This document shows, one piece after another, positions 39,693-51,690 of a DNA stretch of 59,419 bases (position 1 is its first letter; every line of letters begins with the position of its first letter). The DNA comes from Anaeromyces robustus. Lineage: Eukaryota; Neocallimastigomycota; Neocallimastigomycetes; Neocallimastigales; Neocallimastigaceae. Under the pieces are notes generated by a model. The model searched no databases and was not told the DNA's origin. It worked only from the letters and a program-made list of their open reading frames with translations. The stretch is taken from NCBI GenBank assembly GCA_002104895.1, contig MCFG01000302.1, positions 27,501-86,919 on the forward strand, given 5' to 3'. Both the position numbers and the translations under genes were made by a program.

Positions 39693-42507
39693 ATTTAATA
39701 TTTGATTTTTACATATTCAAAGATAAAAAAATGAAATAATAAACTTTATTTAATATAAAAATTTTTTTATCTTTTTTAATTTTAAAATTATCAATAAATA
39801 AAATTAAATTTTTTAAAAAAACTATTAAAAAAATGAAGAAAAGCAAGAATGCCAGAAAGCAAGAAAATAAAATAAAAAATAAAAATTAAGAGAATGAGAA
39901 TACAGAATAATAAAATAATAAAATAGTAAAATAATAAAATAATAAAATAATGGAATATCGATTAAAAATAAATTATAAATGTTTTTTTATTTTTATTTTT
40001 AATTTTTAATTTTTAATTTTTTTTATTAAAGTTAATGATCTTTGAATCTATAATCTAAAAAAAAAATCTAATTTTATTATTTTTATGAAAATGTGGAAGA
40101 TATCTTTTATTTCTAATTTTATATATATATATATATTTAACAATAACAATTAACAAATCATCATATTAAGATATTTAATATAAATATACTAAAAAGAAAT
40201 AATAAATACAAAAAAAAATAAATAATTTTTATATATACTAAAAAGAATAATTTGTAAATGATACTAAATGTTATTTATGGTAAGATGTAGTGTGTATGTA
40301 ATGTGCATGTGGTGTATGTGTATTCTACATATTCAAATATAATTTCTAAAGAAAAGTTTATTATCCTATTAATTAGAATCTAAAATCTAAAATTTACAAT
40401 CTAAAATCTTTAATTATTAACTATTAATTTTTAATTAACCAAAATTATCAGAAATATTTAAACAATTTTTTATTATTTTATTTGATAATAAGAACTGCCT
40501 TCAAAAATTATTATTTTTTATTATCTTGTTTTTTTATTTTTCATTTTATTTTTCTTTTCATAAAAAAGATAAAATTAAAATTATCAAAAAATTAAAAATA
40601 ATTAATGAAAAAGATAAAATATCATTTACAATAAATTACAATAATTTACAATACATTTTTAACTACATTACGTATTTTGGGTAGGGTAAATTATTTTAAA
40701 AAATTATACCGTTTTTTTTATTAATTAATTAATTTTTTTTTTCTATTATATTTATTATATTTAATTATTATTTATTATATTTATATTATATTTATTTATA
40801 TTCTATTATATATATTAAAATTAATGAAAATTTTTTAAAAATTATGAAAATTTATCCATAAAAAAGAAAAAACTTTTTTAATATAAATATATTAATTGTA
40901 TATTAAATATATTCAATACAATATTTAATATTCGTATATTTATGTATTGTATTGTAATTATATGGGATGTATTGTAAACATTTTATTTTATTATTTTTTT
41001 TTTGATTATTCTAAATTTGGTAGTGACAGATAATTAAAAAATAAAATAAAAAAAATATTAGCTTCACACCATATAAAAAGAAAATAATAATTAATAAATA
41101 ATAAATAATGAATAAATAATTAAATTATAGAAAAAAGGTTAATAATTAACAATAATAATAATAATAATAAAAGTTAATATAAACTTAAAGAAGAGAATTA
41201 TAAAGTATTAAAAGTTTAAATAAAAAATAAAAATAAAAATTTATATATATAAAAGTGGTTTTTTAAAAAAAAATGGTATGGAAAATGTTTTTTTTTTTTT
41301 TTTTTGGTCATTAAATAAAATAAATAATCATAGTCATAATAATAATAATAATTTTTATAAAAGAATAAACTTTTTTTTTTTAATTTCATTTAAATATGGA
41401 ATGATATCTATGAAACTTATAATATATGAAATATAAGTAAAATAATTAATATAAGATTTAGAAAAAAGTTATTTCTGTAAAAAATAATTAATTCTCATTA
41501 GAATTAAAAAAAAAAATTATAAAAAATCCCTTTTTTTTTATTTTATTTTTTATTATTATATAATATTATAATGTTTAAATATTATATATATGTATTATAT
41601 ATTGGAATTATATACAAGAGATAATAAATAAATAATAAAAATTATCGCTTTATAAAATAAAATAAAATAAACAGAAAAAAAAATAAACAGAAAAAAAAAA
41701 TTATTAAAATTAAAATTAAAATTAAAAATTAAATATTTAATATAAATGAAAAAAAAAAAAAAAAAAAAAACGAAAATAACAATAAAAGAAAAAAAAAATA
41801 CGAAATACGAAATACGAAAATGAAAAATGAAAAAAAAAAAAAAAATTAAAAGTCCCTAAAAATCCAAATTTAAATATAATACATTTTTTTATATATATAT
41901 ATATTTTATATTTTATATTGTTTAAATTGTAAAAATTAATTAATGAAATACAAAAAAATACAAAAAAAAAAAAAAAAATATTAAAAAATCAAATAAAAAA
42001 AAAAGAATTATTATTAAAACCTTTTTTTATATTAATATTATATATATATATTTTCAATAAAAAATATAAAAAAAAAATATAATAATTATTTTTTTTTATT
42101 AATTTTAATTTTATTTTATATATTAACATTAATAAATATAAATATATTTTTATAATAAAATATTAAAAGCCTTTTTTTATTTTATTTTATTTTAGGGTAT
42201 AAATAATAATAATTATGATTTTTTTTTTTTTTTTTGTAATTTGTTATCCTATTATATTAATGAGTTCTTTTAATCTTAATATTTTTTTTTTTCATTTATA
42301 TTTTTATTATTTCTATTCGTTTAAACTTTTTCATTTCATTTTACTTTTTACTTTTACTTTAACTTTTTTTTTCATTTTTCGTTATATTTTTAGTTATTTT
42401 CGTTATTTTATTTATATTACTTTGTAATAATATTATTATATATTATATAAATATTTACATATATACATTTTTTTTTTTTTCTTTTCTCTCTCTTTTTTTT
42501 TATTTTC

Positions 42508-42554
<47 letters not shown>

Positions 42555-44097
42555 ACTTTATTTCTATTGGTCAATTTTATTGATCTTTATAATTTTTTTT
42601 TTTAATTATTGTTTGTTGTACAACATATTAAACATAATATATTATATAAGTTTTCAGTTTTCGGTAATACGAAAATAGAAAAAAAAATTTTTTTTATTTT
42701 ATTTTTTTTATTTTTTTTTTTTTTTGTATTGTTTTTTTGTTCTTTTTTTTTTTTTTGTATTGTATTGTTTTTTTTTTTATAACAATTTTTTTTTATAAAT
42801 TTATTGATTTTCATATTATGGGAAAAAAAAAAAAAGTAAAATCCTTATTGTTTTTAATATTAAAATAGAAAATTCTTTTTTTTATTTTTATTTTTTTCTT
42901 ATTTGTATTGTTAATGTTTCATTAAAAAAAAAAAAAATAAAAAATAATAATTGCAGCATTAATTTTATTTAATTTTATTTAATTTTATTTTATAAGTTTT
43001 TTTTTTTTAATTTTCATTTTTATTTTTTCCATTTTTTCATAGAACAATTATTCTTTTTTTTTTTTTTTGATAAGATATTATTTTTAGTGAATTTTTTTTC
43101 ATCATTTCATTTTATTTTATTTTTATAATCTCTATGAAAAATAAGAATACTTTTTTTTTTTTTTTAAATATTTAATATGATTACAATTATCAATTATTAA
43201 TTATTAATTATAATATTTTTGGTTTGATATTATTATTTAAATATATATACCCATATACCTATATAGATTTAAAATAAAATTTTTAGGTTGAGATTTCAAA
43301 AAAGTGAAAAATATATATATATATATATAATTAATTTTAATATGAAAGTATAAAATATATTATATTTTCTATTATTTTTTAAGTACAAGTTTTTTATTCT
43401 CTCTTTTTTTTTTTATCTATTATATAAATTATTATTATTAGTAGTAGTAATTTTATGTTATATTTATTCTTTTTATGATTGTTATTATTTAATTTTTTAA
43501 AAATTAATATCTATAATTTTATTTTATAATAATAATAATAAAAAAATAATAATAAAATTATTGTTAAATTATTTTTTTATATTAATATTTTTCATTTCTT
43601 CAATTAGATTCTTTCAATTATTTTTTTATTATATTATATTATTATATTATATATTTACATTTTCTTTATTTTTTTTTTTTTTTTATTATTATCATTATTA
43701 CCAATTACTAATTTCTTTTCTCAAATGGTCAATTTTTTTTTATTATTATTATCTTTTAAATTTTTATTCAAATATATATATAAGTCTTTTTTTTATTGAT
43801 CTAAATAAAAAAAAGAAGAAGGATAGGAATTATATCAAATTGTATTTTTTTTTTTTTCATTTTATTTTAGACTAAAAAGAAGAGATTACATTTCCTTTTT
43901 ATTTATTTATTTATTATTAAGAGTTATTAATACATTTAAATTTAATATATTTATTGATATTAATTAAAAATAAAAATAAAAATAAACTAAAAAAAAAAAA
44001 AAAAAGTATGGTATAAACAACATTTAATATATAACGAAAAAATATAATAATAAATTTCTAAAATGATAATAATTTCTAATAGAGAGGGTAGGGGATT

Positions 44098-44271
44098 ATT
44101 CGAAATTTCATTCCTTTTTCTCTAAAGGATATATATTCGAAATTTCATTCCTTTTTCTCTAAAGGATATATATTCGAAATTTCATTCCTTTTTCTCTAAA
44201 GGATATATATTCGAAATTTCATTCCTTTTTCTCTAAAGGATATATATTCGAAATTTCATTCCTTTTTCTCT
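44098..44271. repeat. 37-bp minisatellite with hairpin-forming units
   Basis: Four complete units begin at 44098, 44135, 44172 and 44209, and a fifth partial unit runs from 44246 to about 44271. The complete units are identical. Each starts with ATTCGAAATTTCATTCC and contains TCCTTT-TTCTCT-AAAGGA, an inverted repeat able to form a 6-bp stem with a 6-nt loop. The array is directly abutted by two unusually G-rich or CT-rich patches (GAGAGGGTAGGGG on the left, CTCTCTCG on the right). It is not coding in any frame. There are no variable spacers, so it is not a CRISPR array. Confidence 0.92.
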
Positions 44272-44849
44272 CTCGAAAAAAAAATGATATATTATAATAA
44301 AACAAAAAAGTAGAAATATTTATTAAAGATAATGTAGTGTCCATTAAACTCTCCTTTTGACATATATCATTTTCTTAATACATATATATATATAATAGAC
44401 TCTAAAGGCCTATGTCATTGAAATAATAGGTTTTTCTTTAAATAATATATAATAAATTAAAATAAAAAATAAAAATTATTTTTAACATATTTTTTCTTTT
44501 TTAATAATGAATTTTATATATATTGTTTATATTGTTTCATTGAAATATAAAAATATAAAAATATAAAAATATAAAAAATATAAATATCTATATAAAATAG
44601 TATTAATTCAATTTATTTTATAATTTTTATCTCTTAAATTTTTATATTAATATTTTATTTTTCTTTTTATTTATGTTTATATTAAAGATGAAATATTTTG
44701 TTTTCATTTTTAGTTTTATAAATATTAACTCTATATTATTTTGTTTTAGATTAAAAAAATTTATCATTAATATGATTATTATTATTATTACAATTAAAAA
44801 TTAAATAGAAATGAAAAAATATTTTTTGTTCATAATAAATATTAAATAA
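44272..44849. other. AT-rich non-coding stretch
   Basis: Between the minisatellite and the ankyrin pseudogene. It contains an ATATAAAA-type short repeat near 44545-44580 and no gene-like sequence. Confidence 0.45.
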
Positions 44850-45008
44850 AATAAATAAAAAAAAATGATAATGATGAAATGCTATTTTTTTTTCTTTGTT
44901 GTAAAGGAAATGAAAATATCATAGAAAATTTAGTAGAAAATAAAGCAGATGAAGCAGATGAAGCAGATGGAGCGGATGGAGTAGATGGAGCAGATATTAA
45001 TGATGAAG
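44850..45008 (+). pseudogene. Ankyrin-repeat pseudogene, 5' part
   Basis: The frame from about 44880 reads GNENIIENLVENKAD and later ADIND, matching the ankyrin consensus pattern of a Gly-x-Glu-Asn-Ile turn, a leucine-type helix and Gly-Ala-Asp-Ile-Asn. Near-identical ankyrin pieces continue at 45886-46440, so this is the left half of one gene split by a LINE fragment. Before the break the Ala-Asp dipeptide has expanded through a 9-bp repeat (44945-44995). Ankyrin repeats mediate protein-protein binding, but this copy cannot make a product because frameshifts and stops interrupt the upstream repeat and the right half. Confidence 0.65.
44945..44995. repeat. 9-bp repeat expansion (GCAGATGAA) in ankyrin relic
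   Basis: Five full and one partial 9-bp units (GCAGATGAA/GGA variants) encode Ala-Asp-Glu/Gly repeats exactly where an ankyrin repeat normally has a single Gly-Ala-Asp turn. It probably grew by slippage from that turn codon set. Confidence 0.8.
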
Positions 45009-45885
45009 ATTGTAATTTAGATAGAAACTTTTTTTTTTATTCATTTTTTTTTAGATAAATTTTTTTAATGGTTTATATATGACCAATGATAATTCTAATG
45101 TATAGATAATTAAATAATAGAATTAATTAATATTGTTAAGAGTTTTAAAAAAAAGTAGTTCTAATAAATGGAAACAATAAGTAGATGTATTATATCGATA
45201 TTTTTAGGAAATAGAAAAATTGTTTAACAGGTACTGAATTTATTATATATATATATATATTTTAATTGATGGGAAAAGAACCTAGTTTTAATGAAAATAA
45301 CTGACAACTTGTCCATATAATAATAAAAAATGGAAATATTTTTTTTTTTTTTTTTTGTATATAAGTATCAGATGGATTCTGATACATATACAAAAGATTT
45401 CTCCAATTTCCAATTTTTTTTGTTGTGATCTACAGTTCTATTGAATGATATCATTCATGATATCATGCCTATTATTTGCAACAAAAGACAATAATATATT
45501 GTTCAGTATAAATTCAAAATCAACCTCTCCAATAAGGAAATGTCAATGCTGATAATACAGTAAAGTAATAGAGCAAAATGTCAAATTCTATTTTTACCGA
45601 CCTAAGTGGAATGAATAAGATAGATAGAGATAAATTTTACTTTAATTCTCTATGTATTTATGTAAAATTAAAGTCAAGTATGGATGTATTGGTTTTTTTT
45701 TTATGTATTACTATACTATTTTTATATACCCTCTAGGATTATTCATTATTATAATATAATATATTTATCTGTTTATCTGGCTTTTCTTATTAATATTATC
45801 TTTTTTTTTTATGATTCATGTATATATATATATATTAATATTAATATATAAACTCAATAAAGATGATGTACAAATATCGTTAAAT
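45009..45885 (+). mobile_element. Old LINE 3' fragment inserted in ankyrin pseudogene
   Basis: This plus-strand sequence aligns by eye, with many substitutions and small indels, to the 3' third of the LINE on the minus strand at 48921-49690. Landmarks in order are TTTAGATAGAAAC (45017), AAATAATAGAATTAAT (about 45112), ATTGATGGGAAAAGAACC (about 45263), the final coding block with TTGTTGTGATCTAC and GATATCATGCCTATT (about 45421-45480), ATGTCAATGCTGATAATACAG (45540), and the 3'UTR ending CAATAAAGATGATGTACAAAT (45856). Its coding frame is destroyed and no poly-A tail remains. Ankyrin sequence flanks it on both sides, so it inserted into that gene long ago. Confidence 0.78.
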
Positions 45886-46440
45886 AATATTTAATAGAAC
45901 ATAGAGAGCAAATATAAAATAAAAAAAAAAAAAAACAATAATAATGGTAATAATGATGAAATATCATTATTTTTATGCTTGTTATGAAGGACATGAAAAT
46001 ATAGTTAAATAATATTTAGTAGAATATGGATCAGATATGTTAATAACGAAAACTGTAATGGTGGAACACTATTATTTTATGTTTGTTATGAAGGACATAA
46101 AAATATAGTTAAATAATATTTAGTAGAAAATGGAACAGATATAATGTTAATTAAGAATCTAATAATAGTGAAATACCATTATTTAATTATTGTTTTTTAT
46201 ATGATCATGAAAGTTAAATATTTGATAGAACATGGAACAGATGTTAATAAATAAAACAGTAATGGAAAAAAACACCATTATTTTATGCTTGCTATTAAGG
46301 GAATGAAAATATAATTAAATAATTAGTAGAACGTGGAATAAGGAACAGATGTTAATAAAGAAAACAATAATAATGAATGGATGACCATTATTTGTTACCG
46401 GAAGTGAAAAGGTATAAAGATATGATAGAATATTTAAAAG
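45886..46440 (+). pseudogene. Ankyrin-repeat pseudogene, 3' part
   Basis: At least four decayed ankyrin units follow one another, each with a recognisable FYxCYEGHxNIVK-type block and a YLVENGTD or YLIEHGTD block, about 100 bp apart. They are interrupted by many stops and frameshifts, including a recurring TAA in the VK-YLV position. They continue the fragment at 44850-45008 on the other side of the LINE insertion. The closeness of the units to one another shows a tandem ankyrin protein of the kind abundant in gut-fungal genomes. It is non-functional. Confidence 0.72.
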
Positions 46441-46810
46441 GAGCATGAAACAATAAGTAAGTAATAATAATTATATAACTTTATTTTTAGTATTTCATTA
46501 TAGATATATCAAATATAATAATTTCTCTTTTTTTTTTTTGGTGTGCATGGTGTAGAATGTAAAATTTTAATATATATATATATATACGTACATATATGAA
46601 GAAAGATGATAAATACAAAAAAAAAAAAATTAAATCTTTTTTAATATTATATATAAAAATAAAATATATTTTTTTTTATTGAATCCTTTGTTAATATTAT
46701 ATAAAAATAAAATATTTCTTTTTATTAAATCTTTATTCATAAAGTTTATTATTTCTTCAAATTTTTTTAAAAAAAAATCTTGTTGTTACGTTGCTATATT
46801 TTTATAATTT
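46441..46810. other. AT-rich stretch with a short tandem duplication
   Basis: After the ankyrin pseudogene, this contains an imperfect duplication of an AATATTATATAAAAATAAAA-type unit (about 46640-46740) and a G-rich patch near 46540. No gene is seen. Confidence 0.4.
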
Positions 46811-47203
46811 TCAGCTTGACATGTTATTAAGTAATTTTTTTTTTGTTAATTAAAGATATAAAGAAATAAAATATATATAAAGAAATTTAAAAATTTTCTT
46901 ATTTAATAATTTACAAAAACAAAAAGAAATTTAAAAATTTTCTTATTTAATAATTTACAAAAACAAAAACAAAAACAAAAAAAAAGTAAAATAAAAATAA
47001 AAAAAAAATTACACTTTTTATTTATCAAAGTAAATAGTATCAAATAAAATTATATAAAAAAATTTTTGTATATTTATTAATATTATTATGAGTATTACTA
47101 ATTATGTATAATATTTATTTATTTATTTAGTATTTTAAACTAAACTAAAAGAAAAATTATTTTTTATTTTTAAGAAAAAAATACTTAATAACATGTCAAG
47201 TTG
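46811..47203. mobile_element. Candidate MITE-like inverted-repeat element
   Basis: CTTGACATGTTATTAAGTA at 46815-46833 is present in perfect reverse complement at 47182-47200, with similarity continuing several bases either way. The arms enclose about 350 bp of non-coding A/T-rich DNA with an internal 44-bp tandem duplication. The arms are less A/T-biased than their surroundings, which makes chance less likely. This fits a small non-autonomous DNA transposon. No clear target-site duplication could be defined because both flanks are A/T-rich. Confidence 0.5.
46880..46967. repeat. 44-bp direct duplication
   Basis: AAGAAATTTAAAAATTTTCT at 46880 and the sequence after it recur exactly at 46924, giving two adjacent copies inside the inverted-repeat element. 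Each copy itself contains a short palindrome (GAAATTTAAAAATTTTC). Confidence 0.85.
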
Positions 47204-47362
47204 AAATAATAAAAAGATAAATTTTTAACAATTATTAATTAATTAATTAACTTTATATTTTTTGAATATGAACTTCTTTTTTTTTTTTTTTTTTTTTTTT
47301 CTTTAGTAATTTTTTAAATGTTTTAATTATATATTATAATATTCATTTACATATATTCTCTC

Positions 47363-47397
<35 letters not shown>

Positions 47398-48920
47398 TTA
47401 GTTTAGATATTTAATATTTAATATTATTAATATTTAGTAAGAAATTAGTTAGCATTAATTTATGTTAAAAGAATAAAAGATAAAAGATAAAAAAAAAAAA
47501 AAAGTTTTGAAAAGAAATAAAGAATATTCATGTGAAAAAAAAAGTTCAACATAATTTATAATAAAAGAGATCATTAAAATAATATTAAATTATTTTTATT
47601 TATTTATTTAATTATGCTTTATGCTATAAATCATTAATTTATAATAAAAAAAAAAAAAAGTTAATTAATTAAACAAACAATCCATAAATTTGAGACAATT
47701 TTAATTTTTTAAAACTTTTTATTATAGTATAAAAAAAAAAAAAAATAAAAGATAAATGTTTCAATAAAAACAAAAAACAATGAAAACAAAGATTAATGTT
47801 TCAATTAAAAAGATTAATAATAATAAAAAAGTAAATAACTAAATAAATAAATATAAATAAATAAATAAATAAATAATAATAATAAATAAATAAATAAATA
47901 ATAAATAAATAAATATAACAATAATAACACAGTAACACTAATTAATAAATAATTAATAATTAATAATTGATAATTGATAATAATAATAATAATAATAATA
48001 ATTAAAAATTAATTAGAAACATATCTTTTAAAACTTTTGTTATAAAAATTAATAAAACTTGATATTATTAATATAAATTTTATTAAATATTATAATTATT
48101 AAATATTATATAATTTACAAAAGATAAAAAAAATAAAAATTATTATTATTAATGATAATGATAATATGTTATTTAATAATAAATCATTCATTAATGAATA
48201 ATTTTAGAGACAATCAAAAAGATAAAACCATTTTATTTAAATTTATAAACTAAAGATAATTAATAAAACAAGTAAATAACAATAGAGTAACAATAAATAA
48301 ATAAATAAATAAAGATAAATAGAAGTAGTATTTTAAATTAATTAATAACAATTAATAATTAAATAATTAAATATTAATAAAATATTAAATAATTTATTTA
48401 TTAATTATTAATTATTGTTGTTAATAAATAAAAAAATATTTATATTTCATTAATAGAAAAAAAATAAAATAAAATGAATAAATGAATAAAAAAAAGAGTA
48501 TTAATCATTAATCATTAATAGGTGGATCTAAATAAAAAAATAAATAAAAAAAAATAAAAGAATTTTTTTTTCTATAACTCTTTAAAAACCATAGTTTATA
48601 ATTTTCCATATTTTCTTTATTATTATTATTTTTTTAAATGTAATATTATAATTTTTTTTTTATTTTTTATGATCAAAGGTGTTGTATATATATTATATAT
48701 TATTAAAAAAAAATTTTTTTTTTTCTAATATAATATAATAAATTAATTTTTTTTTTTTATTTTTTTTTTTTTTATTTGTTTTATTTGTTTGTTCTATTTT
48801 GTTTTAAAAAAAATAAATTCTATATAACAATAAAACAATAAAACAATAAAACAGAAAAAAAATTAAAACTATTTTTTTTTTAATTTAATATATTTTATAT
48901 TATTCAAAAAAAAAATAAAA
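47204..48920. other. AT-rich stretch with tetranucleotide runs
   Basis: About 1.7 kb with a T-run (47278-47300), a CT/T run (47358-47393), AAAT/AATA arrays (about 47840-47915), TAA runs and no gene-like content. It lies just beyond the 3' end of the minus-strand LINE. Confidence 0.45.
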
Positions 48921-49171
48921 TTTTTTTTTTTTTTTTATGGCACACAATTTGTACGTCAACTTTATTGAATTTAAATATTAAAATACATGAATCATAAAAA
49001 AAACACATAATGAAAAAAAAAATGATACTACTAAAAAAAAATAAAAACCAGTAATATATTATAGATAATAATAAATAATACTGGAGGGAAAAAAAATAGT
49101 ATAATAATATTTAAAAACAATAAATCCATACAAGCCCTTAATTCTAAATATAGAATTAAAGTAAAATTGAT

Positions 49172-50930
49172 CTATCCTATTCCACTAGGGTCGGAAATAG
49201 GATCGGCATTTGCCCTACTAGGCTGTCCTACTGTGTTATCAGCATTGACGTTCCTGGAGAGGTTGGTTTTAAATTTATTGAACAATATATGTTGTCTTTT
49301 ACAGACAACAGGCATGATATCATTCAATAGAGCCGCAGATCGCAACAAGAATGGGGATTTTGAATAAGTACCAGATTCAGTCTGACACTTAAACAAACAT
49401 TCCCATTCCATTTTGTATGGACTATCGTTAATTCTATCACTAAAACCATAATCCCTTCCACCAATTAAAAAAATATAAATACTATACCTATTAACTATTT
49501 TTTTATTACCTAATATATCTATATTACTAATACAATTAAACCTCATATTATTACTATTTTTATAACCCTTAACAATACTATTAATTCTATTATCTACACT
49601 AGGGTTATTACTGGTCCTAACTAAACTATTAAAAAGACTATCTAAAAAATAAAAAAAATTTCTATCTAGATCAGAGAAGTGATCAATACGAAGATTTTTA
49701 AATAAGAAACAATTTATAAACCAATGATCAATTCTCTGATAACTGTCACAATGGAAACAACATGAACAACAATTAGGACAAGAATTATTAATCATTTTTG
49801 CAGCTTTAGCAACTCTAGCATCGATTTTATATCCACATCTTGCCCTAAGTATCCACCTAAAACCTTTGCTATATTCAGGATATTCTAGATTAAGTTTTAA
49901 GTAATTCCTTGATTCTTCAAATTTGTACATTTTATAAGTTTTAGCTTTAATTGATTTATCACTGTTCATGTCTCTGTCCCAATAGAATTCCATAATTTCT
50001 TTAGAAGAGGATGAAATATTGTTTAATTTATCATTTAATATTTTACTTTCTTTGTCCCAAGTCCATTTTCTTGTTGTAGCAACATTATTAACTATCTTAG
50101 AGATAATGCAGTTGGAGTCCTTCCACTTATTAAAACATCTAACCTGAGCTAAAGCACATTTACCAGAAAGTGGAGGAATATTGAGTTCTTTTGAGATGCA
50201 ATAAATAGAAACAAAAGAATTAGGTTTCGAGTAGCCTAAAATCCAATAAAAACCTTTGTTAATTATTGTTTGTGTAGAACTAGTATTGTTTTTGTTAGAA
50301 CCAAGCAAAGGCGCGTAATAGGAAACTTGTCCAATAACTTTTGCAGAGAATAAAGTTCTTTTAAGAGGAATAGGAATCAGATCATTTTTTAAAAAACCCT
50401 GAATTGAAAACAAAGCCTTACTAACTTTATTTTTCATTTTACTAATAACGAATTTTAAATCTAGAGTTTTGTGAAAGGGAACACCAAGGTAAGTATAACA
50501 ATCTGTTTTAGGGATTGCGATTCCTGTTAAATAAAAGGTAGGGTCCTCTCTAAGAATATATTCCGAATTTTCATGTCTAACAGCTAATGTGCCACATTTA
50601 TTAATTCCAAAAGTCATCTCGTTGTCCTTAGCCCATTTACCAACTAAACGAAGAAGTTTGTTCATACGAGATCTACTAGGGGCACAAAGAACAATATCAT
50701 CAGCAAATAATCCTCCACAACAATATTCAGTATCTATTTTCACACCATTATGCAGGCAATCGTTGAAGATGTCGTTGATAAACAAATTAAAAAGTATAGG
50801 AGATAAGGGACATCTTTGTCGAACTCCTTTAAGTATTCTGAAAGAATCGGAAAATTGTCCATTAATTTTAACACAAGCTTTGGAAGACAGATATAGGTTC
50901 TCCAAAAATTGAAAGCATTTTCCTTGTATA

Positions 50931-50933
<3 letters not shown>
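49172..50933 (-). pseudogene. Reverse transcriptase, main part of interrupted LINE
   Basis: An uninterrupted frame of 586 codons, open into the nested insertion, with no native start. It begins with GIQGKCFQFLENLYLSSKA, the segment after RT motif A. GVRQRCPLSPILFNLFIND follows, where the usual Gly of RQGCPLSP is Arg. Then come the catalytic LFADDIVL motif (about 50690-50715) and YLGVPF of the thumb-side motif. The C-terminal part has a zinc-finger-like cluster CPNCCSCC...HCDS...DHWFINC resembling zf-RVT. It ends with FLIGGR and a short Asn/Pro tail. The enzyme would copy element RNA at a nicked target. The main damage is loss of the N-terminal domains and the insertion at 50933. Confidence 0.88.
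50925..50933. repeat. Target-site duplication, left copy
   Basis: TGTATACCA directly abuts the poly-T run (the poly-A tail of the nested LINE). It is identical to 51682-51690 on the other side of that element. Confidence 0.9.
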
Positions 50934-50969
<36 letters not shown>

Positions 50970-51681
50970 GCAATAAAATAATGAAAACTTTATTTAAATT
51001 TAATTTAAAAAGTACATGTTATAAAGTAATTGTACATATTAAAACTTAATCTAATAAAGAATAATAATTTATTATTTAATAGATAGTAATAATTTATAAT
51101 TACTTCATATGGTATAGTGTATATTATTAAATTAAATCAAGTTGGAAAGTTATTATCATTATTAGATGCGTGTGACCTACTGTCTTGTCCTACTGAATTG
51201 TCAGCTTCGACGCTCTTGGTTAGATTGTTGGGATACCTATTGAATAATGACCAGATCTGGCCACTAACAGTAGGCATAATTCTAAGTAAAAGTGCGGATG
51301 TACGTACCAAAAGTGGAACATCCGAAAAGGTGCTAGGTTTAAGTTGCGCCTTACAAAGACTGTTCCACTCCTCTTTCCCCAAGTTATAATGATTAACTCT
51401 TCCACCAAGAAGGAAATAATATACCCTACTCCATTCCAACGAGTTGGAATGAAAATTTACCCCACTTGAAGCATTACTAACTAAATTATTATAATTAATA
51501 CTATTATTTAAACTATTATTATTGTTGTTGATACTATAACTGAAAGTATTATTTAAGTTGTAAGTTAAACTAACATAATGAATAAAACTATTAGAAACTA
51601 AGAAAGTACTATTTCGTGAAGAATTCTCCAAGGAGGAGAAATTGTTGAAGTAATTAAAACCAAAAAAAATGTTGTTGATAG
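50934..51681 (-). mobile_element. Nested 5'-truncated LINE copy
   Basis: A 748-bp minus-strand insert ends in a poly-A tail (T-run, about 50934-50967 on the plus strand), preceded by a 3'UTR with AATAAAG and ending ATTTTATTGCC. It contains only the end of the coding region (51137-51681). It is bounded by the 9-bp duplication TGTATACCA and sits inside the reverse-transcriptase frame of the larger LINE in the same orientation. Its C-terminal protein resembles that of the host element but is clearly diverged, so it came from a related subfamily rather than the same source copy. It is the younger of the two insertions. Confidence 0.92.
51137..51681 (-). pseudogene. C-terminal coding fragment of nested LINE
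   Basis: About 181 codons without a native start. The first half is Asn/Ser-rich spacer (NNNNNSLNNSINYNN). The second half aligns with the end of the host LINE protein: YYFLLGGR versus YIFLIGGR, EEWNSLCKAQ versus MEWECLFKCQ, VPLLVRTSALLLRIMP versus SPFLLRSAALLNDIMP, and VEADNSVGQDSR versus VNADNTVGQPSR. It carries no catalytic domain and is not functional alone. Confidence 0.85.
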
Positions 51682-51690
51682 TGTATACCA
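51682..51690. repeat. Target-site duplication, right copy
   Basis: TGTATACCA is identical to 50925-50933. Together they mark the insertion of the nested LINE into the RT frame of the host LINE. Confidence 0.9.

Larger units (their letters stand above)
37118..44097. other. Long AT-rich gene desert
   Basis: About 7 kb without a supported gene. It contains a decamer repeat (38571-38630), a long TATAA array (39515-39692), a run of about 40 T (42511-42550) and many shorter homopolymers. Open frames at about 37564-37758, 42215-42427 and 43561-43875 encode only Phe/Tyr/Ile/Leu/Lys-rich peptides and were not accepted. Confidence 0.5.

Noticed and set aside
43561-43875. 104-codon plus-strand open frame
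   Set aside because: Phe/Tyr/Ile/Leu low complexity from poly-T tracts; start codon is not ATG and no domain is visible.
44098-44271. Possible CRISPR-like array of regularly spaced repeats
   Set aside because: Units are contiguous 37-bp copies without unique spacers, and the genome is eukaryotic with introns; it is a minisatellite.
50589-50973. Open frames on the opposite strand or shifted at the LINE start
   Set aside because: They are shadows of the reverse-transcriptase frame; one runs into the poly-A tail of the nested element.
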